DNA of 64,000 nt from Seminavis robusta (Eukaryota; Bacillariophyta; Bacillariophyceae; Naviculales; Naviculaceae): positions 1 to 64,000 of the forward strand of contig CAICTM010000093.1 in NCBI GenBank assembly GCA_903772945.1, in the 5' to 3' direction. Under the pieces are notes generated by a model. That model was not told where the DNA came from, did no database searches, and saw only the letters and a program-made list of their open reading frames with translations. The translations under genes were made by a program, and so were the position numbers. Shown here in pieces: positions 23,180 through 35,332 of this stretch. Position 1 is the stretch's first letter. Every line of letters starts with the position of its first letter.

Positions 23180-23944
23180 ATGACAACCACAAGGATCATC
23201 ACAGCAACAAAGGCCAATGCCAGCCAAAAGCTGGGACTGAAGCTCAACCACCAACATAATGGAGCCTACTTGGTCAAGGCCATCGAGGCTGGTATCTTGC
23301 ACGGATCAGGGCTCCAACCAGGACAAGAGGTCTTGGCCATCAATGGAACAGCAGTCAAGGGATTGGATGCTGATACAGTGTTAACTTTGCTCACATCAGC
23401 TGTAGGACAGATTACCATCCAAGTAATGGAACAGCAACCTGCCAGCCCTCCAGTGCAAAGAAGCTGTGGCATCCATTGTGCACTTGGCAAAACCCTGGCA
23501 CAAATGGGGTCAGAGCAATACAGGTCAGTACCAAGAATGCTTCAAGACGCGGGTGTCAGTGAACAGAAATGGAAGCGAGTCTTGGACGCATTTGCCAAGG
23601 ATCTCGTGCCAGCACTGAACGATGCATTGGCCATGGATGCAGTCTTTTACTCCGAAATGGAACGATATGTGGGTGCCCAAATGGAGAAGGGTTACATCGG
23701 ATGGGGACAAGAGAGCCAACATGAGAGAAAAGTGTACATGATGACACAGCAATCCGCAATCCAACGTGACAATGTGGCAATGGTGGCCAACAATGTGCTG
23801 GCAAAAGCAAATGCCTTGTTGAACATGCATGGGATTATGGCACAACTGGACTTTAAGAAAAGGTCACTGCCCCAGTTCTCCCGCAAGCAGCAAGTACTAA
23901 ACATGGCCTTGATCCCCTATGGCATTACCTTTACTCAAATCTGA
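23180..23944 (+). CDS. PDZ-domain protein
   Basis: 254 aa, intronless. Residues about 12-82 form a PDZ domain: K-L-G-L-K-L at the carboxylate-binding loop, A-Y-L-V-K-A-I-E-A-G, G-L-Q-P-G-Q-E-V-L-A-I-N-G and A-D-T-V-L-T-L-L. The rest (90-254) is a mostly helical region I do not recognise, starting C-G-I-H-C-A-L-G and rich in Gln/Met. No signal peptide or membrane segment is present. It is likely a scaffold or adaptor that binds a C-terminal peptide of an unknown partner. The start is the ATG after an AACAAACAATTACC leader. Confidence 0.75.
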   Translation: MTTTRIITATKANASQKLGLKLNHQHNGAYLVKAIEAGILHGSGLQPGQEVLAINGTAVKGLDADTVLTLLTSAVGQITIQVMEQQPASPPVQRSCGIHCALGKTLAQMGSEQYRSVPRMLQDAGVSEQKWKRVLDAFAKDLVPALNDALAMDAVFYSEMERYVGAQMEKGYIGWGQESQHERKVYMMTQQSAIQRDNVAMVANNVLAKANALLNMHGIMAQLDFKKRSLPQFSRKQQVLNMALIPYGITFTQI

Positions 23945-24816
23945 GGAAGAAAAGAATCTGAAACAAGATTGTAAATAATCTGGGCTGTGCTAGCGTTTAT
24001 TAAACCAACTTGAATCCCGACTTGCTATCTAGTTCGTAGGATTGTGGCTTGCTCTAGCTAGATGCCAAAGAAGAAAGAATGAAGCGTGGGGATGCATCCG
24101 CAGCGAAACGTGTCTTCTCTGGCTGAATCTTTCAGCCCCACTTCCGTAGACAACCTCCAAACTCTCAAAAAAAATGATCTTGCTAGCTACTCGAGAAGTA
24201 GTAGCCTTGTGTACCGGTACTCAAAATGAGGTCCCTCTTCAGTTTTGATTCTCCTACATCAAATCTCGATCATCTGCAAGCGAACACATCCACAGCACTG
24301 CGAGCCAAAAGCAGGCAGAAGACCTACAGGTACTGTTCCGGTAAGGGAACGGGTACTGGCTGGTGGGGGGGGGGCAAGTGAACGACTTTAAGATTACAGT
24401 ATCCTTTCAGCCTGACCGATGTCCGTTGCCACTTCACAGCTTTCTTTTCGGGCCACATAATACCAAAGCAAGTGCCAACCAAAGCCATATCTGTTGATTG
24501 GGTGCCATCAAATCGTCGTGTCAGGCTGTGCGAAGGGGGCGTCCAAACATCCACGCCATGTCCCCACGCCTTCAATTCCACGCAATTCTTTATTAGAAGA
24601 AATAGAGTCAAATTCTGTTCCAATGACGTCAAAGGGGCACACGACCACGTACATCAAAACACGTACATGCACCAAGCTTTCAAATTGAAATTCTTCTTTG
24701 GCTCATTCTTCAACAACAAACCAAAAGAGAATTCGTCGACAGAGCTCTGGTGCATTTTTCTGCAACCATCAAGAAGTCTGACGTTCATTTATTTCTTCTA
24801 TTCTGTTCAATTGACG
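23945..24816. other. Intergenic region
   Basis: About 870 bp. It contains CTAG/AGCT words (24050-24060, 24182-24190), GTACCGGTACT (24211-24221) and a G10 homopolymer at about 24365. The frame open upstream of 24817 is probably 5' UTR. Confidence 0.4.
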
Positions 24817-25758
24817 ATGAGGTTCCTTCTCCATCCAACGACTCGACGAGCAACGGCTCAGGGTATCCGAAAGGGGAGACCATCCAAGAGAAGCAAGGAG
24901 GCGGTTCCCTCATTTGCTGGGTCCCATTCGGTTGATGTCTCGCCGGATAATAATGATGGCAGCAAGAATTATGTCCAAAACTGGGGTCAACAGTGTTCTC
25001 CCAACTGTGGTTGTGTGGTTCGATTTGAGACCAAGGTGGACCCTGTTTCCAACAAGTTTATATCGGCATCCTATTATGCCAAATCTGTCATTGTCACACA
25101 GACCAGCAGTCAAGACCAACCGGGGAGGACGTTGCAACCAGCCTTGACCTTGCGAACCAATCGACCCATGTTTCACAAGTGCAAATGCAAGAGTCTTCAT
25201 CAACTGGCTTCACAAGTGACGGAATATCTACCCAACAAAAATGCACTAAATGTTGGCAGCAGTATGGAATTTTCAGGCGTGCGGTCTTCTCCAGCATTTC
25301 GCCATACAGTTCTGGAGAAACAGGGTCTTTCTACCAATGATACTCATTGCTTTGATTTGGTCGAGGAAGCCCTGACAGCTATGGTCAAGGGGCACATGCC
25401 CAAACAGCGAGCACAAGTACCGTTCAAAGAGGCATTGGCATCTGCCTCGGCTACCGGCGGATCCGCCCATTATTATTCGTTCCGGGATGAAGATGATGCC
25501 GATGATCAGTTCCGAATTGATATTGACATGTCCAAGTTCTTGGCTCCTCCCCGGGCACTCTCTGCTTTGAATTTGCTGGATGTGAATGCCAAGTATTCAC
25601 CTTTTGGATTCGATGGTGCTGGAAGTGGCGACGAAGACTCTCGATACAGCAACAAAACCACCAAACCGGAATCTCCGACCAAGTCCAAAGCTTACGACTG
25701 GGTTACTTATGTGGACGAACTCTATGAGCGATCAGAAGAGATTCAAAAATCTGCGTGA
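24817..25758 (+). CDS. Cys-rich protein, possibly mitochondrial, function unknown
   Basis: 313 aa from the ATG at 24817. The frame extends upstream to 24472 but that part reads like UTR. The N-terminus (M-R-F-L-L-H-P-T-T-R-R-A-T) is Arg-rich without acidic residues, as in mitochondrial presequences. A conserved-looking core has N-W-G-Q-Q-C-S-P-N-C-G-C-V-V-R-F, then S-Y-Y-A-K-S-V-I, and later F-H-K-C-K-C-K-S-L-H-Q-L-A. These C-x3-C-x-C and C-x-C clusters could bind a metal or an Fe-S cluster. The C-terminal half is acidic. I do not recognise the family and assign no function. Confidence 0.6.
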   Translation: MRFLLHPTTRRATAQGIRKGRPSKRSKEAVPSFAGSHSVDVSPDNNDGSKNYVQNWGQQCSPNCGCVVRFETKVDPVSNKFISASYYAKSVIVTQTSSQDQPGRTLQPALTLRTNRPMFHKCKCKSLHQLASQVTEYLPNKNALNVGSSMEFSGVRSSPAFRHTVLEKQGLSTNDTHCFDLVEEALTAMVKGHMPKQRAQVPFKEALASASATGGSAHYYSFRDEDDADDQFRIDIDMSKFLAPPRALSALNLLDVNAKYSPFGFDGAGSGDEDSRYSNKTTKPESPTKSKAYDWVTYVDELYERSEEIQKSA

Positions 25759-26773
25759 GACCTGCAGCTAGCTGTACGGTAGAAAGATTTGAATAATTTG
25801 AATATACCACAATGCGTGGTGTAACTATACTGTCTTGACCAACAATCAATCATTGCGAGTGACGATGACAAGTTGATCCAAAGCATTGAAAAGAATGGAG
25901 CTATGCTTCAAAAACGAGCTAAAACTAAACATGTATGATATCTGCATTCACTGCAGTGTGAGAAAGGGGGTCGTCGTGTCAAGACCAAAGCCCTTGTGCC
26001 CGAATCATATGATGTCGTCTCGTGCTCTCAAATCAATCGTCATGATACCGGTACTGGTAGCGGTAACGGCTGTGCCGTGCTATCGTACCACATTGTGAGC
26101 TCCTGTAGTAAATGAATGATTGAATCATGATTCAGTCGAAAGATGGACGATTTGGGAAAAGAGTGACAGTCGGACAGTTATAGCTACCTTACCTGTGGCT
26201 ACTACCTTACCTGTGGCTACACACAGGCCAGTGGCATGCAGTTCGAGCAAACAAAATGTGGAGATTTATCGTCTAGACAATGTATCTGCATTCGGTTACA
26301 GTCAGGTTGCTACTGGCTTCAGAGAGGCTGCTGACTGCCTGATGAGTAAAGTGAAAGGGAGGCAATAGCAATGCAACCAGGCGACGAGGGGGCCCAAAAG
26401 ACATGACGAGGGGTGCCTTTTGACATGAGGGTGTCAGTAACAGACATCTAAATGCAGCTCTACGAGCTTCTTTGCAGTTACAAAGGTGCATTACCGCGTG
26501 CTAGCTAGCTAGCTAGAGCCTCGTAGCTGGCTACAGTACGTACTGTAGTGTAGTACGTTGCTGTGCCACATCCTCAAGTCGTCGGAGTCGAGTCAACTGT
26601 TGTCTTTCTTCTTTCAAAGTTTCTTGTTGTCATTTGCTGAGTTCTTTCGAGGTTTGCAAAAATAGGCACGAGTTACGCGAAAAGCATCTTTGGGTTTGGC
26701 GACTTTAGGAGGGACACAATAAACCTATTAATAGTAATTGTTGGTTGGCAGCTGCTGGAATAAAGAAAGCAAA
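25759..26773. other. Intergenic region
   Basis: About 1 kb without a credible gene. It contains an 18-bp tandem duplication (26185-26202 and 26203-26220, TACCTTACCTGTGGCTAC), ACCGGTACTGGTAGCGG near 26047, and a CTAG/AGCT run at 26500-26515. Confidence 0.45.
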
Positions 26774-29011
26774 ATGGCGGCGACTACGCATACGCAGGAT
26801 CCCATGCACCTCGAGCCCATCTTTGTGAATCCTCGGTCACCCCACCGTTGGGTCCGTGGGGTGAATCTCGGAGGGTGGTTGCTATTGGAACGGTATATCT
26901 CTCCATTCCAGTTCAGTATCACGTCTTGTCATCTCGAAGGTGACTTTTGTTGGTATCCAGGTCAAGCCAGTGCTCCTCCCGAGGACTCTCCTGAGTATCA
27001 GCTCTGTGATCTTTATGCCTGTCAGCCTCATCTGATTGAGAACGTCGATAACATTGTGGATTATCCCATTGACGAATACACACTCAGCAGCTCCTTTTCT
27101 AGTAAGGAAACGGGAGCCCAGTGGCTGAACTTTCACTTTGAACACTTTTTGAAGCGGGAAGACTTGGTCGCCATTAAAGAGGCGGGAGCTACCCATGTCC
27201 GAGTTCCGGTGCCGCATTTCATGTTGGAAGAACCACGAGACGATGAACCATGGATTGCGGGAGATCGGTGGAAGTATTTTGTGCGAGCGGCCAAGTGGTG
27301 CCGGGAGATTGGATTGGAAATGTGGCCCGATTTACATACGGTACCAGGCAGTCAGAACGGGTTCGACAATGGAGGTCAATATTTGAACATCCCCACTTGC
27401 AATGGATGGGCCTACAGTCAACAAAATATCTTGCGTACCGTTGAGGCTGTCAAAAACATGGCTCATGCCATCAAACGATATGGATTGGATGATGTTGTGA
27501 CTGGGGTTGGACTCTTGAATGAACCCTTTACAGGATGTGATCAAGGAGTAAGTATCAAGATGGACGCGTCTTAAAACTTCTGGCCCAAGACTCGCCCTCA
27601 TGTCACCTTTTGCATTGGAATGTCAGATTGTCCGTCACTATTACCAGTTAGGACTGGAGGCTGTGCGAGGTATCCTGGGAAAGAACACAGCCGTGTACAT
27701 TAGTGATATCTTTGAAGCAAACAAGTTCAATGATGGCTTTTGGCAGGGATCAAGTGAATACGAGAATACTTTCTTGGACAGCCATTACTACCACGGTACG
27801 TGAACAGTGACCGAGCGTATGAGCCATGATCCTTCTAGATAGGCAATTTGCTTACTTTGTGTCGCAACAGTCTTTGGTGAACGCTCAAGATCTCTCAGCC
27901 CACGAGGTCATATTGGTAAGTTCATTGACCTTGAATCTGGTCTGATTTCTCGCTGACTGCTTAGTCTCAATCTCCCTCTTTTGTTGTTGCAGCTTATGGT
28001 AAGGATCATGCCGAATTGTCAACCTCGTTTGATTTTGTTGTCAGTTTTCAAGCCAACAATGCCTCATGTGTTCTTTCCATGTATCAATCACTGATTATGT
28101 TCAGTCTGCCAAAAGAACTATCGCGAGGCAACTTCTTGTTGCTACGAGAATCCGCCTGCCAATACGAAGGTCTCCACTGGCATGAAGCGCATGTTTGGAG
28201 AGTGGAGTGTCTCCTATGATACTTTGGTGGTGCTGAAACTGTACAACGTCACTGCCGGGATTGCCAAGACTGGCATTGCCCCTTACTTTGACCGTCAGAT
28301 TCCTCCAGCGAGGCAAGACTTCTTGAGGAATTTTGCGAAGGCCCAGATGATTGCTTATGAAGCCGCAGAGGTTGGAACATCGGCTGGCTGGTTCTACTGG
28401 ACATTCAAGATGGAAGGAGGTGTGTCAGAGGCTTGAGGAACGTCAAAGCATTAGTTCTCAGTCCCATGGCTCAATCGTCACTTTTGCTTTTGTGTTTTTG
28501 TAGGTGTGTTTGCCGAGTGGGATTTCTTGCGCGGTATTCGGGAGGGTAAGTTGGCTGTTTTGTTCACATTGTGCTTCCTCGGTGTGTCTGTTGGGATTTG
28601 TGATGCTGACTTCTTTTTTGCTTTGAAGGCTGGCTTCCAAAAGTGCCACCAGTGAATGTTTCTTCGGAGGAATTCTTCGATACAACCTGCCACAACTTGA
28701 TCTTTCGAACGGATGACAGCATGAAAATCGTCAAGGAATATCCCGATCCGGACAACTTGCCTGAAAACACCTGGTTTGGAGACGAGATTGACGATGACGT
28801 CGTTGTTTCTCATGGTGATTCTCTGCTGAAGGGCTGGAAGGGAAGTAGTTCTAAGAATGGCGCGGGGCTCAGCTTCGATTCGGCGCACGGGATACGCAAC
28901 AATATATTTTTGTGTGCCGCCATTATGTTCTTTGGTTATGCTGTCTGGCGAGTGTGTTTCAAGGGACGCCGCCAGCGAAAGGGCTACACAGAGCTTGAGC
29001 AAACCAATTAG
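26774..29011 (+). CDS. GH5 exo-beta-1,3-glucanase-like enzyme (seven exons, one of 6 nt)
   Basis: Exons 26774-27547, 27627-27795, 27871-27915, 27993-27998, 28105-28419, 28504-28545 and 28629-29011 join to 577 aa. Family hallmarks are R-G-V-N-L-G-G-W-L-L-L-E at the start, H-T-V-P-G-S-Q-N-G-F-D-N, the acid/base G-L-L-N-E-P-F, H-Y-Y-H-V-F, the nucleophile region G-E-W-S, and W-F-Y-W-T-F-K-M-E-G-G-V-F-A-E-W. The C-terminus has one hydrophobic anchor (I-F-L-C-A-A-I-M-F-F-G-Y-A-V) and a short basic tail. No N-terminal signal peptide is clear, so it may be a tail-anchored or internal-signal endomembrane enzyme. The likely substrate is beta-1,3-glucan (chrysolaminarin, callose or wall glucan). The fourth exon is only CTTATG, encoding the A-Y of H-I-A-Y-V-C-Q, which the family requires. 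Confidence 0.85.
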
Positions 29012-29221
29012 CATTCTTCCGCGGCAACGACAACAATCCCGATACCCGTTGAAACCCCTTGCTAAAGTGGTCGAGTCGTCAACAGCCCAGGTTGACCGAC
29101 TCGAGTTTTTCATATTGCAAGCATAATCTGCAGTGCCACAATTGCTAAACATCTACATGTACTTGCGCACGATAGTCTCCCACCAATGTAGATGCAGTTT
29201 GGCATTACGTAGTAGGTTTGA

Positions 29222-31265
29222 TTAGGGAACTGACACCAATTGGAGAGTTTCAGCATGGCCCAAGTCCTCTTCGTCATCGATGTGAACAAGGACGACATTT
29301 TGGCCCGCTTGAACGTGTCCCAACTCTTTGGCCAGTTTGATCGCTGCGGCGGGCTTTTTTTCAGGAGGTACATCTCCGAGGCCTACAATGGGGTGAATAG
29401 CACGGTTCAAGATCAATTGCCGCGCCATCTTGCTGTTGGCACAGAAGGCAAGGATGGGGACGCTGGGTCGGTACGATGAAACGTGTTGTGCCAGCTCCTG
29501 CTCGTCGCCCAAGACGATGATTGCGCTTGCATCGCGAGTTTCTGCCGCACTGACAGCTCCCCTAGCAATCGAAGAATTCGGCGTTTTGGGCCCAATGAAG
29601 GGTTGTCGAATCTTTGTTTTTTCGCTTCCTAGCCCACCAGAAAATGAATACCCTTCTGCGGCAAGAATGATTTCATTCATAGTTCTGATAGCATCGACGG
29701 GATACTTGCCCTTTGCCGTTTCACCGGAAAGCATAACAGCATCTGCTCCATCATACACAGCATTGGTGACATCGGAAACTTCAGCCCTAGTGGGTCTGGG
29801 GTTCTTTGCCATGCTTTCAAGCATCTGGCGAATGGAAATGATGGTTGGTTGGGTGTGAGTTAGAATTCAGTGCAGGAAAAATATTTTCAGGAGACAACAC
29901 CTTTCTCTTCGCTTACCTGCGTCGCGACAATCACTACACAAGAGCCAAACAGGAAAAACCAAAGCTTGAGAACAATGTCACTCTGAAAGTGTTCCAAAAG
30001 AAAGGCCATCCACACAACTGTGTGACTTACCAGGCTTTCCAACAGCATTGCACGCAGCCACCATTTCCTTCTGGGCGTTTGTGACTTGCTGGATTGGGAT
30101 TTCAACTCCCAAATCACCTCGAGCAACCATAATTCCATCTGACTCGGTCAAGATTTCATCAAAGTGCTTGAGACCCGAACCACTCTCAATTTTGGAAATG
30201 ATCTTTGGCAACGAGTAGTCATCTGGCAAGCCAAGTTCCTTGGCACAGTCTTTTACGTATTGCTTGATTTCTCGAACACCATCAGCCGTCTGGACAAAGG
30301 AAGCAGCAATAAAGTCGATATCCTTGGTCATTCCATATTTGATATCCGCTTTGTCCTTGTCACTCATTGCTGGTAGGTCAGTTTCAGCCATTGGAAGATT
30401 AACTCCAGCACGAGATCGAATCTCTCCCGTGTTATCAATGGAACAAACGACAGATCCGTCGCCCACAGAGTCAACCGTCATAATGACAACTCCGTCGTCC
30501 AAAAGCACATTCATTCCAGGGTTCAATGATTTGGAAAGACCTGCATAATTGATGAATAGGTTATTTTCATCAGATCCTTCCTCTTCGTATTGCTTGGAAG
30601 TTTGTAGTGTAATCTTGTTTCCCTTTTGGAGTGTGATGGTCTCGTGTCCCGAATGATCATTCTTCAACTTTCCGGAACGAATTTCAGGGCCACGGGTATC
30701 CAAGAGCAAGGAACGGATCTGTTGTGTTTCAGGAGCCCCAGCAGGTGATAGTTTTTTCTGCAAACAAAACATATCATGAGAATGTAAGTCAAATAAATAA
30801 AGTATATCAACCATATTCAACACCAAAACCGGCAGCAATAGAATAAAAACAACCCAAAGAACCCAGAGGAAAAGTTCTCTCGAGAACAGGTTTTGAAAAA
30901 TTTTTTCGGCTTACCTCAGCAATCTCCAAGTTGGTACAACGAAGTTCCACTTCCTCCTTGGTAGCATGGCTAAAGTTCAGCCTCATGACACTCATTCCAT
31001 TTTTGACGACCTCAGTGAGAGGTTCCAATTGTTCCGAGGTGGGTCCAATGGTGGCCACAATTTTGGTCAACTGAAGAGGTTTCTTGCCATGAATATAACA
31101 GTCGTCTGAACGACCTGGATCCGGCAAATCAAACTTGGTACTGATAGAGGCTCCTGTCGAGGTTTCTCCAATTTTCCAAGCGGCTCGGGTGGGCTGGGCG
31201 ATCAATGTGCGTCGTTGGGCCAATCGCAACACCGATTTGGCGGCTATTCTGCTGGTGCTAAACAT
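29222..31265 (-). CDS. Pyruvate kinase, probably mitochondrial (four exons, one of 17 nt)
   Basis: In coding order: 30915-31265, 30031-30757, 29917-29933 and 29222-29824, joining to 565 aa. The first 35 residues are Arg/Ser/Ala-rich with no acidic residues ([19 protein letters not shown]), a mitochondrial presequence. Catalytic motifs are [49 protein letters not shown] and [10 protein letters not shown]. It converts phosphoenolpyruvate and ADP to pyruvate and ATP. Diatoms are known to run lower glycolysis in mitochondria as well as the cytosol, which fits the leader. The 17-nt exon supplies I-V-A-T-Q before M-L-E-S-M. Confidence 0.92.
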
Positions 31266-31864
31266 CTTGAACTAGAAAAAAGGTAGGGACTTGCTGTACT
31301 ATTTCTGAGGTAAGAGTTTTCCAATCAAAATAAATTATGCTGCTCTGTTGGATACCCTTCTCTACAAAGAATGTCGGAGTTCCTGTGCTGTTGTATCTGC
31401 AACTCCTTTCTCGTTTTCGATGGCCCAGCATTGCCGAAGAGGAAGATCCAACGAAAGTACAAGTGCCAGAGTTTGGAAGCAAAAAGATCTTTCTTCTTTG
31501 AAAGGGAAATTTGATTGGTTCATTAAAACGCGAGAAAGCCGAACTGTGACTGATAGGTGGGTCCCAAATACGACTAAGAGCCAAATACTCATTCTTCGTT
31601 GTGGATCTTATGTTCCGGTTTTTCTAAACACCAAGGATCGTTTTTCTCTCGCAGGCTCCCTGTACAAATCTCCTCAGGACAAAATGGTTGTTGGACTGGG
31701 GTCTTCAAGACAACCGTTTCTGTCTAGGGCTCGTGCCCTTTTGCCTGAGCTCTAAACCGCCTTCTGGTCAGAGAACCATCAGCTGGCCTCTCATAATTTG
31801 GTTCGTTGACACAACCTCGTGGACCCCCTCTCTCCTCACTCCTCATCCATCAAGTCAAGCAACC
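31266..31864. promoter_or_regulatory. Divergent promoter region
   Basis: 600 bp between the divergent pyruvate kinase and Myb-like genes. No distinct element is recognised. Confidence 0.4.
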
Positions 31865-32769
31865 ATGACACCTGCTCCACAAGAACGGCCAGTCCGCAAG
31901 GTCTCCATTGTCCTGGGTGACAACAGTAGCATTCTCAGTGACGAAAGCAACACAAGCAACAAGCGACGGCGCGTGAGCGACGACGCCATTCAAGTGCGAC
32001 GTACCAAGAAAGAGAGAAAGCTTCGAAACGAACGGGTCTTTAGCGGTGGAAAGTGGTCCAAGGAAGAGAGACTCAACTTTCTTCGTGGCCTCCGCAAGTT
32101 TGGACATGGAAAATGGAAGCAGATTCAGACCATTCTGACCACCAGGTAAGTCCCTGAACTCGACTCGTTTGCCTCGGCGCGTTCCGGTTTTTGGAACATG
32201 ACGGTTTTTGTGAGTGAAACCAAAGCCTAACCGCTTCATTCGCTTATTACATGTACTTGCTTTCTTTATACAGATCCACCATTCAAATCAAAAGCCATGG
32301 TCAGAAAGTCCTGCAGAGAATCCAAGCAGGAGAAGACGTTTACTGGGAGCTCGACTTGGCCGACAACACGGACAAGTTCCAGGCTCGAAAAGCTGGACGA
32401 AACTCAACTAGAATGATCCCGGCCAAGGTCTCTGAGAGCGACGAGGAGGACGACGACACTGCATCAACGCTGTCTGAAGTCACTTGGAACGATGGCAAAA
32501 ACCCTGGCGTATCGGAGTCGACGGTTGCTCCAGCATCTCGGAACAAGGAGAACCAAATCGATCGTGTCGTCGACAAGAAGACCATGCCCGGTATTGGCAT
32601 CGCTGCGGCCAAGCCCATGGCAACGAAGTCTTTGCCTGCTCTCAGTATCTCGGAGGCGACTGTCGTGATGGCCCTCTGTGAACTTGCCAATCCAGTCCAC
32701 GTGAACACGCGAGTCTCGGCAACGGCTTCCAAGTATGCCACAAATGTGCCATTCAAAGTTCAGCTCTAA
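31865..32769 (+). CDS. Myb-like (SHAQKYF-type variant) DNA-binding protein (two exons)
   Basis: Exons 31865-32145 and 32274-32769 join to 258 aa. A basic, NLS-like stretch (N-K-R-R-R-V; R-R-T-K-K-E-R-K) precedes one Myb repeat: G-K-W-S-K-E-E-R-L-N-F-L-R-G-L-R-K-F-G-H-G-K-W-K, interrupted by the intron and completed by I-K-S-H-G-Q-K-V-L-Q-R. Single-repeat Myb proteins of the SHAQKY(F/Y) class end in S-H-A-Q-K-Y; here it is S-H-G-Q-K-V. The C-terminal half is acidic/Ser-rich and probably flexible. It is a probable transcription regulator. The ATG follows a CTCATCCATCAAGTCAAGCA leader. Confidence 0.85.
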
Positions 32770-33103
32770 TCAATCAACCAGCTATCTCTTGAGGTAGCCA
32801 TACTGGCAAAGTCACAGGCCTCTTTCATGCAATCGCATGCAATCGAATCAACGCGACCTTCATTAAGCTCATCAAAAAACAACATTCGTACGTTACACAT
32901 TCATGTTCCGTGCCACAGGCCGCTGCTAAACCCTGACGAGCAGAGTTTTGGGACAACTCCTTCCCCAAGACCCAGAATACAAAAGATCAAACCAAGTGAT
33001 CCACAAAACGAGCAAGACAACTTTTGAAAAATAATAAAAGAAAATGTGTAGTCTACTTCTTTGTTCATTTGCAACTTTTGGTCCCGCAGCTAGCCAAGGA
33101 CAC
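32770..33103. other. Convergent intergenic region
   Basis: 3' flanks of the Myb-like and SufD genes. No gene is seen. Confidence 0.4.
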
Positions 33104-35332
33104 CTAAACACTCTGATATTCTCCCTTGATGGCTCTCTGGCCTCGTGGCACCAGATTCTCCAAGCGTTGGATAACCCTCTTTTGCAGTCCTTCTTGGCTG
33201 TCGACGGCGCCCAACATAGTAGGATCGACACATGCACTGATGTCGCCAGCAAAGGCATACATCAGCAAATTTCGAGCAATGGCTGTCGTCAGCCCACGCG
33301 AACGCAAATAGAAGAGTTCTTCCTCGGACAAGTCAGATACAGTTGCTCCATGAGCGCAAGTCACATCGTCGGCAATAATCTCAAGGGAAGGAACGGCCCA
33401 CGCCCTCGACCTGTCGCTCAGGAGGATTGTTCTAGAGAGTTGTTCGCTGTCCGTAAGTTGTGCGCTCTGTTCTACGCGAATACGGCCACGGAAAGCACCC
33501 GTAGCCCGGCCTCCAATCATATTTTTCTGCACCTGGCGACTGACGGTGTCATCGGCAATGTGGTGAATGTTGGTTTTCATATCTGTTCGTTGTGCTCCAC
33601 CCGAGAGGGCGAAACCATTGATAGTGGCTGTAGTCTCGGGACGAAGCAGTGTCACTGACATAGCAGTGCGAGCACGTCCACTTCCACCCAAGCCCATCAT
33701 GGTTCCCTGGTAGGCACCTCCTTTACCAACAATGTGGACATCGATAGCTTCCAAATGCGTATCTTTCAGGGCCGGTCGTTGGGATTCCACTTCACGTGGA
33801 TTGGGCATTCCTTCTTCAATGTCGTCGTCGTTTTGTTCGACACCGCCAGTCACAATGCCGCCCGATTCTTCCAAGTAGGAATGCGTCAAGTTGGCGTTTT
33901 CCTTGACAAAGAGTTGTGTGTAGCCATTGTAGAGTTTAGGTCGGTGTGCCTCCTCCGTACTGTCCAGGTCAACACAGGATTGGACCACTGAGAGTCGGCT
34001 GCCTTCATCGGCTACGACCAGAGTTCTAGGGTGAAATGCAACTCCCTTTCCCTCCTCAGCATCACCAGCACTTCCACTGCTGGTCACAGCATTGACAATC
34101 AGAACTGGTTTTGGCACATCGATCTCCTCATCTTGATTCGCAGCGGCATGCACATAGGCTACTGCACCCGTTCGGGCGGTGTTGAGTGCTGCAAAGCAGG
34201 CCGTTCCTTGCTGTGAGTTGATAGCAAATTGACTGGTGGCCTCGCCAATGCAGTGGTCAGGGCCACTGAGCTTTTTGTATGATGACCATGTATCACCCTC
34301 GTCGTTGATAACTACCGGTGCCGCCAATTCGTCTGTGAAGCCATCTGTGAGACGCGCGAGATATGTTTTGACTTCGTCTGACAAATTGGTTGTACTATCA
34401 AGACTTTGAGCTACATCGTTTGTCATGGATAGTTGTGGAGCAAATCGGCCATCAATGTACACCAGGCGACCTGAACAAGAATCGTCATCTAACCAGCCCC
34501 CCTTTTCCTTTAGTTTGTCAGCAATGTCCGTCACTTCATCTTCACTAAGCTCCAAGGGAGAGCCTGGTTTGGGAATGCAATGGATGAGAAATCAACTATC
34601 TCAACTCACGACCAGATAGCTTGTACGCAGAAACAAGCGACACCAAGGTTCTACCTACCTGTTCCGTCAGGAATAGTCGAATAGTCTTGTTCCACCATAC
34701 CAACCACATCAAAATGCCTCCATGTTTCTGCATTGCGTCTGGGAATGGGTAGGCCGTATTCTTCCACTCCAAAAGCAGGTGTTATTGGAGTCCAAGGCAG
34801 TCTGGTAGTGACGTAAGGAGTGTATTCTTCCTTATTCTCCACCGGGGCTCGGATCTGCAGGGGAAGTGCGTCAACCAAACCATTGCCAAGAGTTAGTTAG
34901 TTAGCCGAGAAAGTAGGATGAAAGGCAACCAGTCTGTGAAAGTGGATGTAGACCAATACCCTAGTACCAACTCACCTCATTTTCCAGTGGCACTGGTGTA
35001 TTGAGAATTTTTCTTGCTTCTACCGCCAAGGGTCCAAGCACCCCATTGTCTTCGCCAAGTAGCTGTCCATACCATACATCACACTGTTCGTCAAACTTGG
35101 ATCGTTGTGACAATCTATATTCCTCGTGGTTGGGAATTTCATAGTCCACACCAGCCACCATTTCGCTCCTCTCCTTTGTTTCCTCGTCAGGACCCAGTCC
35201 AATACTCACAAAGAGGGGAGATGTTGCTCTGCGAGTTGCCCATGATGAAGATATTGAAGAAGAAAACCCATCAACTCCCGATGAACCTAGAAGCAAGAGC
35301 GCAAGCGAACTGTTTGGTAGACTGAGTCTCAT
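33104..35332 (-). CDS. sufD: Fe-S cluster assembly protein SufD, plastid-targeted (three exons)
   Basis: placeholder. Confidence 0.9.
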